Shown piece by piece: positions 52,670 to 63,156 of a stretch of DNA of 64,000 bases. Each line of letters starts with the position of its first letter. Positions within the stretch are counted from its first letter, which is position 1. The notes under the pieces are model-generated. The model made no database searches. It was given only the letters and a program-made list of their open reading frames with translations, and was not told the DNA's origin. Origin of the DNA: Isoptericola dokdonensis DS-3 (GTDB lineage: Bacteria > Actinomycetota > Actinomycetes > Actinomycetales > Cellulomonadaceae); assembly GCF_001636295.1 (NCBI RefSeq), contig NZ_CP014209.1, forward strand, positions 496,001-560,000. The letters are read 5' to 3'. A program made the position numbers and the translations under genes.

Positions 52670-54688
52670 GTGTCCGACGTCGCACCTCCGCCGCCGCCCG
52701 AAGACCTGACCTCGGTGACCGTGGAGACCACGACGACGGGCACGGAGCTGTTCGCCGACCGCAAGGACGTCGTCGTCGTGCGCGTCGCCGGCGAGCTGCT
52801 CGACCTGTCCCGTGAGCTCGAGGCCGGCACCGTCGTCGAGCCGGTGACGATCGACTCCCCGGACGGCCTCGCCGTGCTGCGCCACAGCGCCGCGCACGTG
52901 CTCGCCCAGGCGGTGCAGCAGGTGAACCCGGACGCGAAGCTCGGCATCGGCCCGCCCGTCACCGACGGCTTCTACTACGACTTCGACGTCGACACGCCCT
53001 TCACCCCCGAGGACCTCAAGGCCCTCGACAAGGCGATGTCGCGCATCATCCGGGAAGGCCAGACCTTCCGCCGTCGCGTCGTCACCGAGGACGAGGCCCG
53101 GGCCGAGCTCGCCGGCGAGCCGTACAAGCTGGAGCTCATCGGCCTCAAGGGCGGCAGCTCCGACGACGACGGCTCGTCCGTCGAGGTCGGCGGCGGCGAG
53201 CTCACCATCTACGACAACGTCCGCGGCGCCGGCCGCGAGTCCGAGACCGTGGTCTGGAAGGACCTCTGCCGCGGACCGCACCTGCCCTCGACGCGGCTGA
53301 TCGGCCAGGGCGTGCAGCTCATGCGCTCGGCCGCCGCGTACTGGCGCGGCTCCGAGAAGAACCCGCAGCTCCAGCGTGTCTACGGCACCGCGTGGCCGAG
53401 CAAGGACGAGCTCAAGGCGTACCTCGAGCGGCTCGCCGAGGCCGAGCGTCGCGACCACCGCCGCCTGGGCAGCGAGATGGACCTGTTCAGCTTCCCGGAC
53501 GAGATCGGGTCCGGGCTTGCCGTGTTCCACCCCAAGGGTGCGATGGTCCGCATGGAGATGGAGGAGTACTCCCGCAAGCGGCACGTCGCCGCCGGGTACT
53601 CGTTCGTCAACTCGCCGCACATCACCAAGGGCAAGCTCTTCGAGACCTCGGGCCACCTCGACTGGTACGCGGACGGCATGTACCCGCCGATGCACCTCGA
53701 CGCCGAGCTCGACGACGACGGCCACGTGCGCAAGCCGGGCCAGGACTACTACCTCAAGCCCATGAACTGCCCGATGCACAACCTGATCTTCGACGCACGG
53801 GGGCGCTCGTACCGCGAGCTGCCGCTGCGGCTGTTCGAGTTCGGCACCGTGTACCGCTACGAGAAGTCGGGTGTCGTGCACGGGCTCACGCGCGCCCGGG
53901 GCTTCACCCAGGACGACGCGCACATCTACTGCACCCGTGAGCAGATGCGCGACGAGCTCACCTCGCTGCTGACGTTCGTCCTGGACCTGCTGCGCGACTA
54001 CGGCCTCGACGACTTCTACCTGGAGCTGTCCACCCGCGACCCCGAGAAGTCCGTCGGCGACGACGCGACGTGGGACGAGGCCACCCGCACCCTCGAGGAG
54101 GTCGCCACCGCCTCCGGGCTCGACCTCGTCCCCGACCCGGGCGGCGCCGCGTTCTACGGGCCGAAGATCTCTGTCCAGGCGCGGGACGCCATCGGCCGCA
54201 CGTGGCAGATGTCGACCATCCAGCTCGACTTCAACCTCCCCGAGAAGTTCGATCTCGAGTACACGGCGTCCGACGGCTCCCGGCAGCGTCCGGTGATGAT
54301 CCACCGCGCCCTGTTCGGCTCGATCGAGCGGTTCTTCGCGGTGCTCCTCGAGCACTACGCGGGGGCGTTCCCCGCGTGGCTCGCCCCGGTCCAGGTGCTC
54401 GCCGTGCCGGTCGCCGAGGTCTTCGACGACTACCTGGCCGACGTGGTCGCGCAGCTCCGCGAACGCGGCATCCGCGCCGAGCTCGACCGGTCCGACGACC
54501 GGTTCGCCAAGAAGATCCGCAACGCCTCCAAGGAGAAGGTGCCGTTCGTGCTCATCGCCGGCGGCGAGGACGCCGAGGCCGGGGCGGTGTCGTTCCGGTT
54601 CCGCGACGGCACGCAGGAGAACGGCGTGCCCGTGGCCGACGCGATCGAGCGCATCGTCCGGGCCGTCGCCGAGCGCGAGCAGGTCTGA
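52670..54688 (+). CDS. thrS: Threonyl-tRNA synthetase
   Basis: 672 residues, GTG start with AAGGAG eight bases before. TGS domain, then the second editing-type domain ([37 protein letters not shown], keeping the HxxxH zinc-like pair), the class II catalytic core ([10 protein letters not shown] with the zinc Cys, [36 protein letters not shown], and [11 protein letters not shown]) and the anticodon-binding domain ([20 protein letters not shown]). Starts the conserved thrS-HIT-pgsA-PIM block. Confidence 0.97.
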   Translation: MSDVAPPPPPEDLTSVTVETTTTGTELFADRKDVVVVRVAGELLDLSRELEAGTVVEPVTIDSPDGLAVLRHSAAHVLAQAVQQVNPDAKLGIGPPVTDGFYYDFDVDTPFTPEDLKALDKAMSRIIREGQTFRRRVVTEDEARAELAGEPYKLELIGLKGGSSDDDGSSVEVGGGELTIYDNVRGAGRESETVVWKDLCRGPHLPSTRLIGQGVQLMRSAAAYWRGSEKNPQLQRVYGTAWPSKDELKAYLERLAEAERRDHRRLGSEMDLFSFPDEIGSGLAVFHPKGAMVRMEMEEYSRKRHVAAGYSFVNSPHITKGKLFETSGHLDWYADGMYPPMHLDAELDDDGHVRKPGQDYYLKPMNCPMHNLIFDARGRSYRELPLRLFEFGTVYRYEKSGVVHGLTRARGFTQDDAHIYCTREQMRDELTSLLTFVLDLLRDYGLDDFYLELSTRDPEKSVGDDATWDEATRTLEEVATASGLDLVPDPGGAAFYGPKISVQARDAIGRTWQMSTIQLDFNLPEKFDLEYTASDGSRQRPVMIHRALFGSIERFFAVLLEHYAGAFPAWLAPVQVLAVPVAEVFDDYLADVVAQLRERGIRAELDRSDDRFAKKIRNASKEKVPFVLIAGGEDAEAGAVSFRFRDGTQENGVPVADAIERIVRAVAEREQV

Positions 54689-54690
54689 GC

Positions 54691-55245
54691 GTGACGGGTA
54701 CGCCGGAACAGGTGCCGGCTGCGGAGTTCGGCCCGCCCGAGGACGACATCGCGCGGCTGTGGACCCCGCACCGGATGGTCTACATCGGCGGGCAGGACAA
54801 GCCCGCCGACGACACCCCCGCGCAGTGCCCGTTCTGCCGCATCCCCGCGGGCGACGACGAGTCGGGACTCGTCGTCGCCCGCGGGCGGGCGTGCTACGCC
54901 CTGCTCAACCTGTACCCGTACAACGGCGGGCACCTCATGGTGCTGCCGTACCGGCACGTGTCGGACTACCCCGACCTCACCGACGCCGAGACGAGCGAGC
55001 TGGCGGCCATGACGCAGACCGCGATGCGGGTGCTGCGGGCCGTGTACGCGCCCGCCGGCTTCAACCTCGGGATGAACCAGGGCGAGGCGGCGGGCGCGGG
55101 GATCGCCGCGCACCTGCACCAGCACGTCGTGCCGCGCTGGACGGGGGACGCGAACTTCCTGCCGGTGGTGGGCCGCACCAAGGCCCTGCCCGAGCTGCTG
55201 GCCGACACGCGGGCACGGCTCGCCGCGGCCTGGCCCGACGCCTGA
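54691..55245 (+). CDS. HIT domain protein (AP4A phosphorylase-like)
   Basis: 184 residues, GTG start two bases after thrS. CPFCRIPAGDDESGLVVARG and HLHQHVVPRWTGDANFLPVVGRTKALPE contain the HxHxH triad. The counterpart in Mycobacterium tuberculosis (Rv2613c, same position) is an AP4A phosphorylase, so AP4A breakdown is the likely activity. Confidence 0.92.
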   Translation: MTGTPEQVPAAEFGPPEDDIARLWTPHRMVYIGGQDKPADDTPAQCPFCRIPAGDDESGLVVARGRACYALLNLYPYNGGHLMVLPYRHVSDYPDLTDAETSELAAMTQTAMRVLRAVYAPAGFNLGMNQGEAAGAGIAAHLHQHVVPRWTGDANFLPVVGRTKALPELLADTRARLAAAWPDA

Positions 55246-55316
55246 GCGGCGCAGGGCGCTAGCCTGACCACGCCGGCTGCGCGCCGGCCGCGCGACCACG
55301 ACCGAGGAGCACCCCC

Positions 55317-55937
55317 ATGTTCGGCCGCCTGCGGGCCACCATGCAGCGCCTGTTCACCCCGCCGGCGACCGTGCTGATCCGGTGGGGCGTCTCGCCCGAC
55401 GCCGTGACGATCACCGGCACGGTCCTGGTCACGGTGATCGCGCTGACCCTGCTGCCCACCGGTCACCTCGCGCTCGGCGCCGTGCTCATCGGCCTGTTCG
55501 CGCTCACCGACTCCCTCGACGGTGTCATGGCCCGCCTCAGCGGCCGGACCGGACCGTGGGGCGCCTTCCTCGACTCCACGCTCGACCGCGTGTCCGACGG
55601 GGCGGTCTTCGCCGGCATCACCCTGTGGTTCGTGCTGCACCCCGACGAGCCGTGGGCCCTCGCCGGCGCGACGGCGGCGATCGCGTGCCTCGTCCTCGGC
55701 TCCGTCGTGCCGTACGCCCGTGCCCGGGCCGAGTCCGTCGGTGCCACCGCCGCCGTCGGCATCGCGGAGCGCACCGACCGGCTCGTCGTCGCGCTCCTGC
55801 CCACCGCGCTCGTGCCGGCCGGCCTGCCCGTCCCGGTCCTCGTCGTCGTCCTGGGCCTGCTCGCCGTCGCCAGCCTCGTCACCGTCGCCCAGCGCGTCGC
55901 GACGGTCCGCCGCCAGCTCGTCACCTCGGAGGCCTGA
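55317..55937 (+). CDS. pgsA: CDP-alcohol phosphatidyltransferase (phosphatidylinositol phosphate synthase)
   Basis: 206 residues, ATG after GAGGAG. The CDP-AP motif is complete in DSLDGVMARLSGRTGPWGAFLDSTLDRVSD (D-x2-D-G-x2-A-R-x8-G-x3-D-x3-D). About six membrane helices. Makes phosphatidylinositol phosphate from CDP-diacylglycerol and inositol phosphate, the lipid base for PIMs. TAGCCT near 55260 could be its -10. The stop shares one base with the next ATG. Confidence 0.93.
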   Translation: MFGRLRATMQRLFTPPATVLIRWGVSPDAVTITGTVLVTVIALTLLPTGHLALGAVLIGLFALTDSLDGVMARLSGRTGPWGAFLDSTLDRVSDGAVFAGITLWFVLHPDEPWALAGATAAIACLVLGSVVPYARARAESVGATAAVGIAERTDRLVVALLPTALVPAGLPVPVLVVVLGLLAVASLVTVAQRVATVRRQLVTSEA

Positions 55938-56884
55938 TGGACGTCGCCGCCCTGTACTCGTTCGCCTGGCGGTACGCCGGTCGCTTCCCCGAGCCCGTGC
56001 TGCGGGCCGCCTGCCGCGTCGCCGCGGACGTCACGTGGCTGCGCCGCACCGACGGGGTCCGGCGGATGGAGGCCAACTACGCGCGCGTCCGCCCCGAGCT
56101 CACGCCGCGGGAGGTCCGGCGGCTGTCCCGCGAGGGCATGCGGCGCTACCTGCGCTACTTCCGCGAGGCGTTCACGCTGCAACGGCTCACCCCCGCCCAG
56201 ATCGACGCCCGTGTCCGGGTCGAGGGGGAGGAGCACGCCCGCGCCGCGCTCGCCGACGGCCGCTCCGCCGTCCTCGCGCTCGGCCACACCGGCAACTGGG
56301 ACCTCGCGGGCGCCTGGGCGACCCCGCACCTGGCGCCCGTCCTCACCGTCGCCGAACGGCTCCGGCCGCCCGAGCTCTACGAGGAGTTCGTCGCGTTCCG
56401 GCGCTCCCTCGGCATCGACGTCCTCGGTCTCGGCGACGACGGCGTCTTCCGCGCGCTCGTGCGCGGCGCACAGGGCGGCGGGCGCCTCCTGCCGCTCCTC
56501 GCCGACCGCGACCTCACCGCCGCCGGGATCGAGGTGGACCTGTGCGGGCGCCGTGCCCGCGTCGCCGCCGGACCGGCCGCGCTCGCCGTCGCCGGGGACG
56601 TCGACCTCGTGCCCACGGGCATCTACCACGAGCGCCTGCGCGGGGAGCGGCGACGGCGTGCCGGCAGCGCGTGGGGGATCGTCCTGCGCTTCCACGCGCC
56701 CGTGCCGCGGGCCGAGGGGAACCGTCGCGAGCAGATGGCCACCATGACCCAGGCCTGGGTCGACACCCTCGGCGCGTTCCTCGTCGAGCGCACCGCCGAC
56801 TGGCACATGCTGCAGAGGGTGTTCGTCGAGGACCTCGACCCGGGCCGCTACGCCGCCACCCGCGCCGGGGCGGGGGAGGCCTGA
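55937..56884 (+). CDS. Phosphatidylinositol mannoside acyltransferase
   Basis: 315 residues. LpxL/PatA-type acyltransferase with the catalytic HTGNWD (H-x4-D) near residue 117, LTVAERLRPPELYEEFVAFRRSLGIDVL, and LLPLLADRDLTAAGIEVDLCGRRA. Transfers an acyl chain to the mannose of PIM1/PIM2 in mycobacteria. TGATG coupling to both neighbours. Confidence 0.92.
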   Translation: MDVAALYSFAWRYAGRFPEPVLRAACRVAADVTWLRRTDGVRRMEANYARVRPELTPREVRRLSREGMRRYLRYFREAFTLQRLTPAQIDARVRVEGEEHARAALADGRSAVLALGHTGNWDLAGAWATPHLAPVLTVAERLRPPELYEEFVAFRRSLGIDVLGLGDDGVFRALVRGAQGGGRLLPLLADRDLTAAGIEVDLCGRRARVAAGPAALAVAGDVDLVPTGIYHERLRGERRRRAGSAWGIVLRFHAPVPRAEGNRREQMATMTQAWVDTLGAFLVERTADWHMLQRVFVEDLDPGRYAATRAGAGEA

Positions 56885-58107
56885 TGCGACCGATGCGCGT
56901 GGGCATCGTCTGCCCCTACTCCTTCGACGCCCCCGGTGGCGTGCAGTTCCACGTGCGGGACCTCGCCGAGGCGCTGGGCGACCGCGGCCACCACGTGTCC
57001 GTGCTCGCCCCCGCCGACGAGGACACCGAGGTGCCCGCCGTCGTCACCCCCACCGGGCGCGCCGTGCCCGTGCGCTACAACGGGTCCGTGGCCCGGCTGT
57101 CCTTCGGCCCCCGCAAGGCCGCGCAGGTGCGCCGCTGGATCGACGACGGCCGCTTCGACGTCCTGCACCTGCACGAACCCATGACCCCGTCGCTGTCCAT
57201 GCTGGCCCTGTGGGTCGCCGAGGGTCCGGTCGTGGCGACCTTCCACACCTCCCAGGTGCGCTCCCGCGCGCTGCAGGTCGCCCACCCGCTGCTGCGGCAG
57301 TCGCTCGAGAAGATCTCCGCCCGCATCGCCGTGTCCGAGGACGCCCGCCGCACCCTCGTCGACCACCTCGGCGGTGACGCCGTCGTCGTGCCCAACGGCG
57401 TCTGGGTCGACCAGTTCGCCGCCGCCCCGACCGACCCCCGCTGGCAGGGGACGGCCGACGCGCCCACCGTGGCGTTCCTCGGCCGCCTCGACGAGCCCCG
57501 CAAGGGCCTGCAGGTCCTCGCCGCTGCCGCCCCGCGCATCCTGCGCGAGCGTCCCGGCACCCGGTTCCTCGTCGCCGGTCGCGGTGACGCCGGCCGTGCC
57601 GACGCCGTCTCCGCCCTCGGCGAGCACGCCGCGTCGTTCGAGTGGCTCGGCGGGGTCAGCGACGCCGACAAGGCCGCGCTGCTGCGCTCCGCCGACCTCT
57701 ACGTCGCCCCCCAGACCGGCGGCGAGAGCTTCGGCATCGTCCTGGTGGAGGCGATGAGCGCCGGCACCGGCGTCGTCGCCAGCGACCTCGGCGCCTTCCG
57801 CCGCGTGCTCGACGACGGCGCCGCCGGACGCCTCTTCCGCACCGGTGAGCCCGACGACCTCGCCGTCGCGGTCCTCGCGGCGCTCGCCGCCCCGGTGGAC
57901 ACCGCCGAACGGCGCGGGCGCGCGCACCGGTTCGTCCGCCACTTCGACTGGTCGACGGTCACCGACCAGGTGCAGGCCGTCTACGAGATGGCCGTCGCCG
58001 CGGGCGAGGCGCTCGGTGACGGCACCGTGCGCCAGGACCTCCTGGCGACCCGCACCCCCTGGCTGCTCGGCCGCCGCCCGAAGGCGCCCACCGGGGGTGT
58101 GTCGTGA
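56884..58107 (+). CDS. pimA: Phosphatidylinositol alpha-mannosyltransferase (GT4)
   Basis: 407 residues. RVGIVCPYSFDAPGGVQFHVRDLAEALGDRGHHVSVLAPAD opens the N-terminal Rossmann domain, FDVLHLHEPMTPSLSMLAL and AFLGRLDEPRKGLQVLAAA follow, and PQTGGESFGIVLVEAMSAG is the GDP-mannose-binding EX7E motif. Adds the first mannose to phosphatidylinositol. TGATG overlap with the acyltransferase. Confidence 0.95.
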   Translation: MRPMRVGIVCPYSFDAPGGVQFHVRDLAEALGDRGHHVSVLAPADEDTEVPAVVTPTGRAVPVRYNGSVARLSFGPRKAAQVRRWIDDGRFDVLHLHEPMTPSLSMLALWVAEGPVVATFHTSQVRSRALQVAHPLLRQSLEKISARIAVSEDARRTLVDHLGGDAVVVPNGVWVDQFAAAPTDPRWQGTADAPTVAFLGRLDEPRKGLQVLAAAAPRILRERPGTRFLVAGRGDAGRADAVSALGEHAASFEWLGGVSDADKAALLRSADLYVAPQTGGESFGIVLVEAMSAGTGVVASDLGAFRRVLDDGAAGRLFRTGEPDDLAVAVLAALAAPVDTAERRGRAHRFVRHFDWSTVTDQVQAVYEMAVAAGEALGDGTVRQDLLATRTPWLLGRRPKAPTGGVS

Positions 58108-58694
58108 GCTGGTCGGAGATCACGCTGCTCGCGCTCGTCGTCGTCGGGCTCGCCCTGTGGTCCGGGTGGCTCGGGGCCTCTCGTCTCGACCGGCTGCACC
58201 GCAAGGTCGTCGCGTCCCGGCACGCCCTCCTGGCCCAGCTCGACCGGCGGGCCCGCGCCGCGGTCGACCTGGCGGCGTCCGGCCTGCTGGACCCGGCGAG
58301 CGCGGTGCTCGTCGCCGATGCCGCCTTCGCCGTCGTCGACGAGGGGGAGCGGCCCGCCGAGCCGTCGACCGCCGAGTCGTTCTCGCTGTCCGGTCTCACG
58401 CCGACCCGGGAGCGGGCCGAGTCCGCCCTGTCGGTGACCCTGCGGTCCGTGCTGGACGACGAGTCGCTCGACGCGGTGCGGTCGTCCGACCCGGGTGGGC
58501 TGCTCGTCGGCGACCTCGCGTCCGCGGCCTACCGCGCCCAGCTGGCGCGCCGCTTCCACAACGAGGCCGTCGCGCAGGCGCAACGGGCGCGCCGGCCCCG
58601 CGTCGTGCGGCTGCTGCGCCTGGCCGGGCGCGCGCCGCTGCCGCGCACCGTCGAGCTCGACGACCAGCTCCCCGCCGGGATCGACCACCCCTGA
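58104..58694 (+). CDS. Conserved membrane-anchored protein downstream of pimA
   Basis: 196 residues, GTG start overlapping the pimA stop. One N-terminal helix (ITLLALVVVGLALWSGWLGA) then a helical cytoplasmic body (DRLHRKVVASRHALLAQLDRRARAAVDLA, RAESALSVTLRSVLDDESLDAV, RRFHNEAVAQAQRARRPRVVRLL), LemA-like in style. Position matches Rv2609c in M. tuberculosis, but I do not claim homology. Likely part of the PIM operon. Confidence 0.82.
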   Translation: MSWSEITLLALVVVGLALWSGWLGASRLDRLHRKVVASRHALLAQLDRRARAAVDLAASGLLDPASAVLVADAAFAVVDEGERPAEPSTAESFSLSGLTPTRERAESALSVTLRSVLDDESLDAVRSSDPGGLLVGDLASAAYRAQLARRFHNEAVAQAQRARRPRVVRLLRLAGRAPLPRTVELDDQLPAGIDHP

Positions 58695-58831
58695 GGGTCC
58701 GCCGTCCGGGGACCGGAGGGCGCGCCCGCGCCGCGGCGCCGCGACCGTAGGATGGGAGCGGGCGTGGAACACGCCCGCACGGCCGCGGCGCAGCCGCCCG
58801 GCGGTGCGACGACGAGCGCTGTGAGGTTGCG

Positions 58832-59755
58832 TTGAGCGAGACCACCGGTACCCCCGTCCCTGCCACGGGTGTCGGCGAGGTGGGCACTGCCCGCGTGAAG
58901 CGGGGCATGGCCGAGATGCTCAAGGGCGGCGTCATCATGGACGTCGTCACCCCGGAGCAGGCGAAGATCGCCGAGGACGCCGGCGCCGTGGCCGTCATGG
59001 CCCTCGAGCGGGTCCCCGCCGACATCCGCGCCCAGGGCGGTGTCGCGCGCATGAGCGACCCCGACATGATCGACGGCATCGTCGAGGCCGTGTCGATCCC
59101 CGTCATGGCCAAGGCCCGCATCGGCCACTTCGTGGAGGCGCAGGTCCTGCAGTCCCTCGGCGTGGACTACGTCGACGAGTCCGAGGTGCTCACGCCCGCC
59201 GACTACGCCCACCACATCGACAAGTGGCAGTTCACCGTGCCGTTCGTGTGCGGCGCCACCAACCTCGGTGAGGCCCTGCGCCGCATCACCGAGGGTGCGG
59301 CCATGATCCGCTCCAAGGGCGAGGCCGGCACCGGCGACGTCTCCAACGCCACGACGCACATGCGCCAGATCCGTGCGCAGATCCGCCGCCTCGCCTCCCT
59401 GCCGCACGACGAGCTGTTCGTCGCGGCCAAGGAGCTCCAGGCCCCGTACGAGCTCGTCGCCGAGGTCGCCCGCACGGGCAAGCTGCCCGTCGTGCTGTTC
59501 ACCGCGGGCGGCATCGCCACCCCGGCCGACGCCGCGATGATGATGCAGCTCGGTGCCGAGGGCGTGTTCGTCGGCTCCGGCATCTTCAAGTCGGGCGACC
59601 CGGTCGCCCGCGCCAAGGCCATCGTGCAGGCCACCACCTTCCACGACGACCCCGACGTCCTCGCCAAGGTCTCCCGCGGCCTCGGCGAGGCGATGGTCGG
59701 CATCAACGTCGAGGCCGAGCCCGAGCCCGTCCGGCTCGCCGAGCGCGGCTGGTAG
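58832..59755 (+). CDS. pdxS: Pyridoxal 5'-phosphate synthase, lyase subunit
   Basis: 307 residues, TTG start. [47 protein letters not shown], with Asp and Lys of the ribose-5-phosphate site ([19 protein letters not shown]), and [32 protein letters not shown] are diagnostic. Builds PLP from ribose 5-phosphate, glyceraldehyde 3-phosphate and ammonia from PdxT. pdxT is 3.4 kb away, separated by hrpB and a NUDIX gene. Confidence 0.97.
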   Translation: MSETTGTPVPATGVGEVGTARVKRGMAEMLKGGVIMDVVTPEQAKIAEDAGAVAVMALERVPADIRAQGGVARMSDPDMIDGIVEAVSIPVMAKARIGHFVEAQVLQSLGVDYVDESEVLTPADYAHHIDKWQFTVPFVCGATNLGEALRRITEGAAMIRSKGEAGTGDVSNATTHMRQIRAQIRRLASLPHDELFVAAKELQAPYELVAEVARTGKLPVVLFTAGGIATPADAAMMMQLGAEGVFVGSGIFKSGDPVARAKAIVQATTFHDDPDVLAKVSRGLGEAMVGINVEAEPEPVRLAERGW

Positions 59756-59839
59756 TCGGCCGTCCGATCGACGTGGACGCCGGGGAGCGACGACCGCTCC
59801 CCGGCGTCGTCGCGGGATCGACAGCGGATCGGGTCGACC

Positions 59840-62383
59840 GTGGAGGGTGACGAGAGCGTGCTGCTCCCCGGGCCGTCGGCGCCGGGGGCCGACCTGCCGG
59901 TGCGGGCGGCCCTGCCCGCCACCGTCGACGCGGTGCGCTCCGGTGGCGCCGCGGTGCTGGTCGCGCCGCCCGGGTCGGGGAAGACCTCGCTGCTGCCGCT
60001 CGCCCTGGCCGACGCGCTCGGGGGGACGATCGTCGTCGCCGAGCCACGTCGGCTGGCGACGCGCGCGGCGGCCACCCGGCTCGCGACGCTGGTCGGCGAG
60101 CCGCTCGGGCAGCGGATCGGCTACGCGATGCGCGGCGAGCGCAGCGGCGGGCGGGGCCTCCGCGTCGAGGTGGTGACGACGGGGCTCCTCGTCCGGCGGC
60201 TGCAGCGGGACCCGGAGCTGCCGGGCGTGTCCGCGATCGTGATCGACGAGTGCCACGAACGCCACCTCGACGCCGATCTGCTCCTCGCGCTCGCCGTCGA
60301 CGTCCGGGCGAACCTCCGGGACGACCTGGCGATCGTCGCGACCTCGGCCACGGCGGACACGGCGAGGCTGAGCCGTGCCCTGGGCACGGACGTCCCGGCA
60401 CCCGTGATCACCGCGACCGCGGCGCTGTTCGACGTGGCGGTCGAGTGGGCACCACCACCGGTGCCCGCGCCGCTGCTCCCCGGGGGGCGGGTCGACCCGC
60501 GGATGCTGGACCACGTCGCGGCCGTCGTCCGGCGTGCCCTGGCCGAGACCGACGGCGACGTCCTCGTGTTCGTGCCGGGGGAGGCCGAGATCCACGGCGT
60601 GGCACGGCGGCTGGCCGGCCATGACGTGCTGCCGTTGTTCGGTCGTCAGTCGCGGGCCGAGCAGGACCGCGCGCTCACGCCGACCGCCACCCGGCGGATC
60701 GTGGTCACCACGTCGGTCGCGGAGAGCTCGCTGACCGTGCCCGGGGTCAGGGTCGTGGTCGACGCGGGTCTCTCCCGGGAGCCGCGGACCGACCAGTCCC
60801 GCGGCCTCGGGGCGCTGGTCACCTGCCGGGTCTCGAGATCGTCCGCCGACCAGCGTGCGGGCCGCGCCGGGCGCGAGGGGCCCGGCCGGGTCTATCGGTG
60901 CTGGTCCGCCACGGACCACGCGCGGCTCGACGAGCACCCGGCGCCGGAGATCGCGATCGGCGACCTGGCAGCCTTCGCCCTCGAGCTCGCGGCGTGGGGT
61001 GCGCCCGCCGGCGACGGCCTGACCCTGCTCGACGCGCCGCCGGTGACGGCGATGACCGCGGCCGTCGAGCTGCTGCGGCGTGTCGGTGCCGTCGACGACG
61101 ACGGCCGGATCACCCGCCGCGGCCGCCAGATGGCGGCGATCGGGGTGCATCCCCGGTGGGCCCGTGCGCTGCTGGACGGGGCGCCACGGGTCGGCGCCGA
61201 CCGGGCGCGCGAGATCGTCGCGATGCTCTCGGCCGACGTCGCCCGCGGCACGGGCGACGACCTGCCGGCCCGGTGGCGGGCCCTGCGCCGTGGTGAGGAC
61301 AGCAGGGCGACGGCCCGCTGGCGGGAGGAGACGAAGCGCCTCGGTCGCGGCGCGTCGAGCAGCGCCCCGGCGGACGGGCCCGCCGACCCCGGGGCGCGCC
61401 AGGTGCCGGACGACCTCGCGGTGGGGATCGTGGTGGGTCTGGCCTACCCGGAACGGGTCGCGCGGGTCCGGCGGGCCGACGCGACCACCTACCAGATGGC
61501 CGGGGGCACGGGTGCGGCGCTGGACCAGCAGTCACCGTTGCGGAGCTCGACCTGGCTGGCGGTCGCGGTGGCCGACCGGGCACCCGGTCAGGCCGACGCC
61601 CGGATCCGCTCCGCGGCGCCGATCGACGAGCGGACCGCGCGGGACGTCGCCGGAGACCTCGTGGCGACCACCGACCGGATCCGTTGGGAGGACGGCGGGA
61701 TCGTGACGCGGCGCGTCGAGGCGCTCGGCGCGATCGTGCTCGACGACGTCCCGCTCGCACGGCCCGACCCGCTGCTCGTCCAGGAGGCCGTCCGTGACGG
61801 GATCCGGCGCGGCGGGCTGTCGGTGCTGCCGTGGTCGCCGGCCGCGACCGCGTTGCGGGAGCGGCTCGCGTTCTGCCACGCCCACCTCGGCGCGCCCTGG
61901 CCCCCGGTCGACGACGACGCACTGCTGGCCCGCCTCGACGGCTGGCTGGACGCCGACCTCGCTGCGGTGCGCGGCGCGCGCGACCTCGCCCGCATCGACG
62001 TGGCGTCGGCGCTGCGCCGACTGCTGCCCTGGCCCGCGGCGACCCGGTTCGGCGAGTTCGCGCCGGAGCGGCTCCGGGTCCCGTCGGGCTCGGAGGTGCG
62101 GCTCGCGTACGACGGCGCGGAGCCGCCGGTGCTCGCCGTCAAGCTGCAGGAGGTGTTCGGCTGGACCACGGTCCCGACCGTCGCGGACGGGCGTGTCCCG
62201 GTCGTCCTGCACCTGTTGTCGCCCGCCCGGCGCCCGGTCGCGGTCACGAGCGACCTCGCGTCCTTCTGGAGGCAAGGCTACTCCCAGGTCCGTGCCGACC
62301 TGCGGGCCCGCTACCCCCGCCATCCGTGGCCGGACGACCCGCTCGCCGCGGTCCCGACCGGGCGGGCCAAGCCCCGACGGTGA
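59840..62383 (+). CDS. hrpB: ATP-dependent helicase HrpB
   Basis: 847 residues, GTG start. DEAH-type superfamily 2: Walker A APPGSGKTSLL, DECH in IVIDECHERHLD, motif III SATAD, motif V/VI TTSVAESSLTVPGVRVVVDAGL and QRAGRAGREGPGRVYR, then the HA2 and HrpB C-terminal regions (SPARRPVAVTSDLASFWRQGYSQVRADLRARYPRHPW-type end). RNA helicase of unclear bacterial role. It sits between pdxS and pdxT on the same strand. Confidence 0.93.
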   Translation: MEGDESVLLPGPSAPGADLPVRAALPATVDAVRSGGAAVLVAPPGSGKTSLLPLALADALGGTIVVAEPRRLATRAAATRLATLVGEPLGQRIGYAMRGERSGGRGLRVEVVTTGLLVRRLQRDPELPGVSAIVIDECHERHLDADLLLALAVDVRANLRDDLAIVATSATADTARLSRALGTDVPAPVITATAALFDVAVEWAPPPVPAPLLPGGRVDPRMLDHVAAVVRRALAETDGDVLVFVPGEAEIHGVARRLAGHDVLPLFGRQSRAEQDRALTPTATRRIVVTTSVAESSLTVPGVRVVVDAGLSREPRTDQSRGLGALVTCRVSRSSADQRAGRAGREGPGRVYRCWSATDHARLDEHPAPEIAIGDLAAFALELAAWGAPAGDGLTLLDAPPVTAMTAAVELLRRVGAVDDDGRITRRGRQMAAIGVHPRWARALLDGAPRVGADRAREIVAMLSADVARGTGDDLPARWRALRRGEDSRATARWREETKRLGRGASSSAPADGPADPGARQVPDDLAVGIVVGLAYPERVARVRRADATTYQMAGGTGAALDQQSPLRSSTWLAVAVADRAPGQADARIRSAAPIDERTARDVAGDLVATTDRIRWEDGGIVTRRVEALGAIVLDDVPLARPDPLLVQEAVRDGIRRGGLSVLPWSPAATALRERLAFCHAHLGAPWPPVDDDALLARLDGWLDADLAAVRGARDLARIDVASALRRLLPWPAATRFGEFAPERLRVPSGSEVRLAYDGAEPPVLAVKLQEVFGWTTVPTVADGRVPVVLHLLSPARRPVAVTSDLASFWRQGYSQVRADLRARYPRHPWPDDPLAAVPTGRAKPRR

Positions 62384-62513
62384 ACCGGGCCGGTCCTGGT
62401 CCATCCCGCGCGGGGACCGCGACCGGTGGGGCACCTATGCTGAACGGCATGCCGATCCGGACGAACGTGTGCCCCTCGCGCGAGCCTGGCCGCCCGACGA
62501 CGGAGCCCGCGCG

Positions 62514-63110
62514 GTGACCTCGTCGGAGCCGATGGCCGCGGCGTCGACCTCGTCGTCGCTCGGGCCCGACTGGGTGCTCGGGGAGGACGGCCTGCGCCAC
62601 CGGCGCGCCGCACGCGTCCTCGTGCTGGACACCGCCGGACGCGTGCTGCTCGTGCGCGGCCACGACGCCGACCAGCCGGAACGCTCCTGGTGGTTCACCG
62701 TCGGTGGCGGCATCGACGCCGGCGAGACCGACGTCGAGGCGGCGCTGCGCGAGGTGCGCGAGGAGGCGGGTCTCGACCTGGCCCCGGAGGACCTCGAGGG
62801 TCCGGTGCTGACCCGGGCCGGGATCTTCCGGTTCCTGGCCGAGACCTGCCGGCAGGACGAGGTGTTCTTCGTCGCGCGGGTCTCGGGCGAGCACGAGCCC
62901 ACGCGGGACGGCTGGACGGACGTGGAGCGCGACGTGCTGGACGAGATGCGCTGGCTGACCGCCGCCGAGCTGCGCGCCCAGCCGCTCGAGGTCTTCCCGC
63001 CCAGCCTGCCCGACGTCGTCGAGCGGCTGACGGCGGGCTGGGACGGCACGGTGGTGCACCTGGGCGTCGAGAACGACGACGACGTCGACCTGGACGGTGC
63101 CGTCACCTGA
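62514..63110 (+). CDS. NUDIX hydrolase
   Basis: 198 residues, GTG chosen because GGAG lies eight bases before it; another GTG 15 codons upstream is possible. The Nudix box is [26 protein letters not shown] (G-x5-E-x7-R-E-x2-E-E-x-G). [32 protein letters not shown] precedes it. Likely removes nucleotide diphosphate linkages; substrate unknown. Inserted between hrpB and pdxT. Confidence 0.88.
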   Translation: MTSSEPMAAASTSSSLGPDWVLGEDGLRHRRAARVLVLDTAGRVLLVRGHDADQPERSWWFTVGGGIDAGETDVEAALREVREEAGLDLAPEDLEGPVLTRAGIFRFLAETCRQDEVFFVARVSGEHEPTRDGWTDVERDVLDEMRWLTAAELRAQPLEVFPPSLPDVVERLTAGWDGTVVHLGVENDDDVDLDGAVT

Positions 63111-63156
63111 CGGGCCGCCGCCCGACCGGCCGCCTGGGCGTGCGTACACTGCCGCG

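Noticed and set aside
62438..62517. A 26-codon frame ending at the NUDIX start
   Set aside because: It starts inside a TATGCT sequence better read as a -10 promoter element, and the peptide has no recognisable feature.
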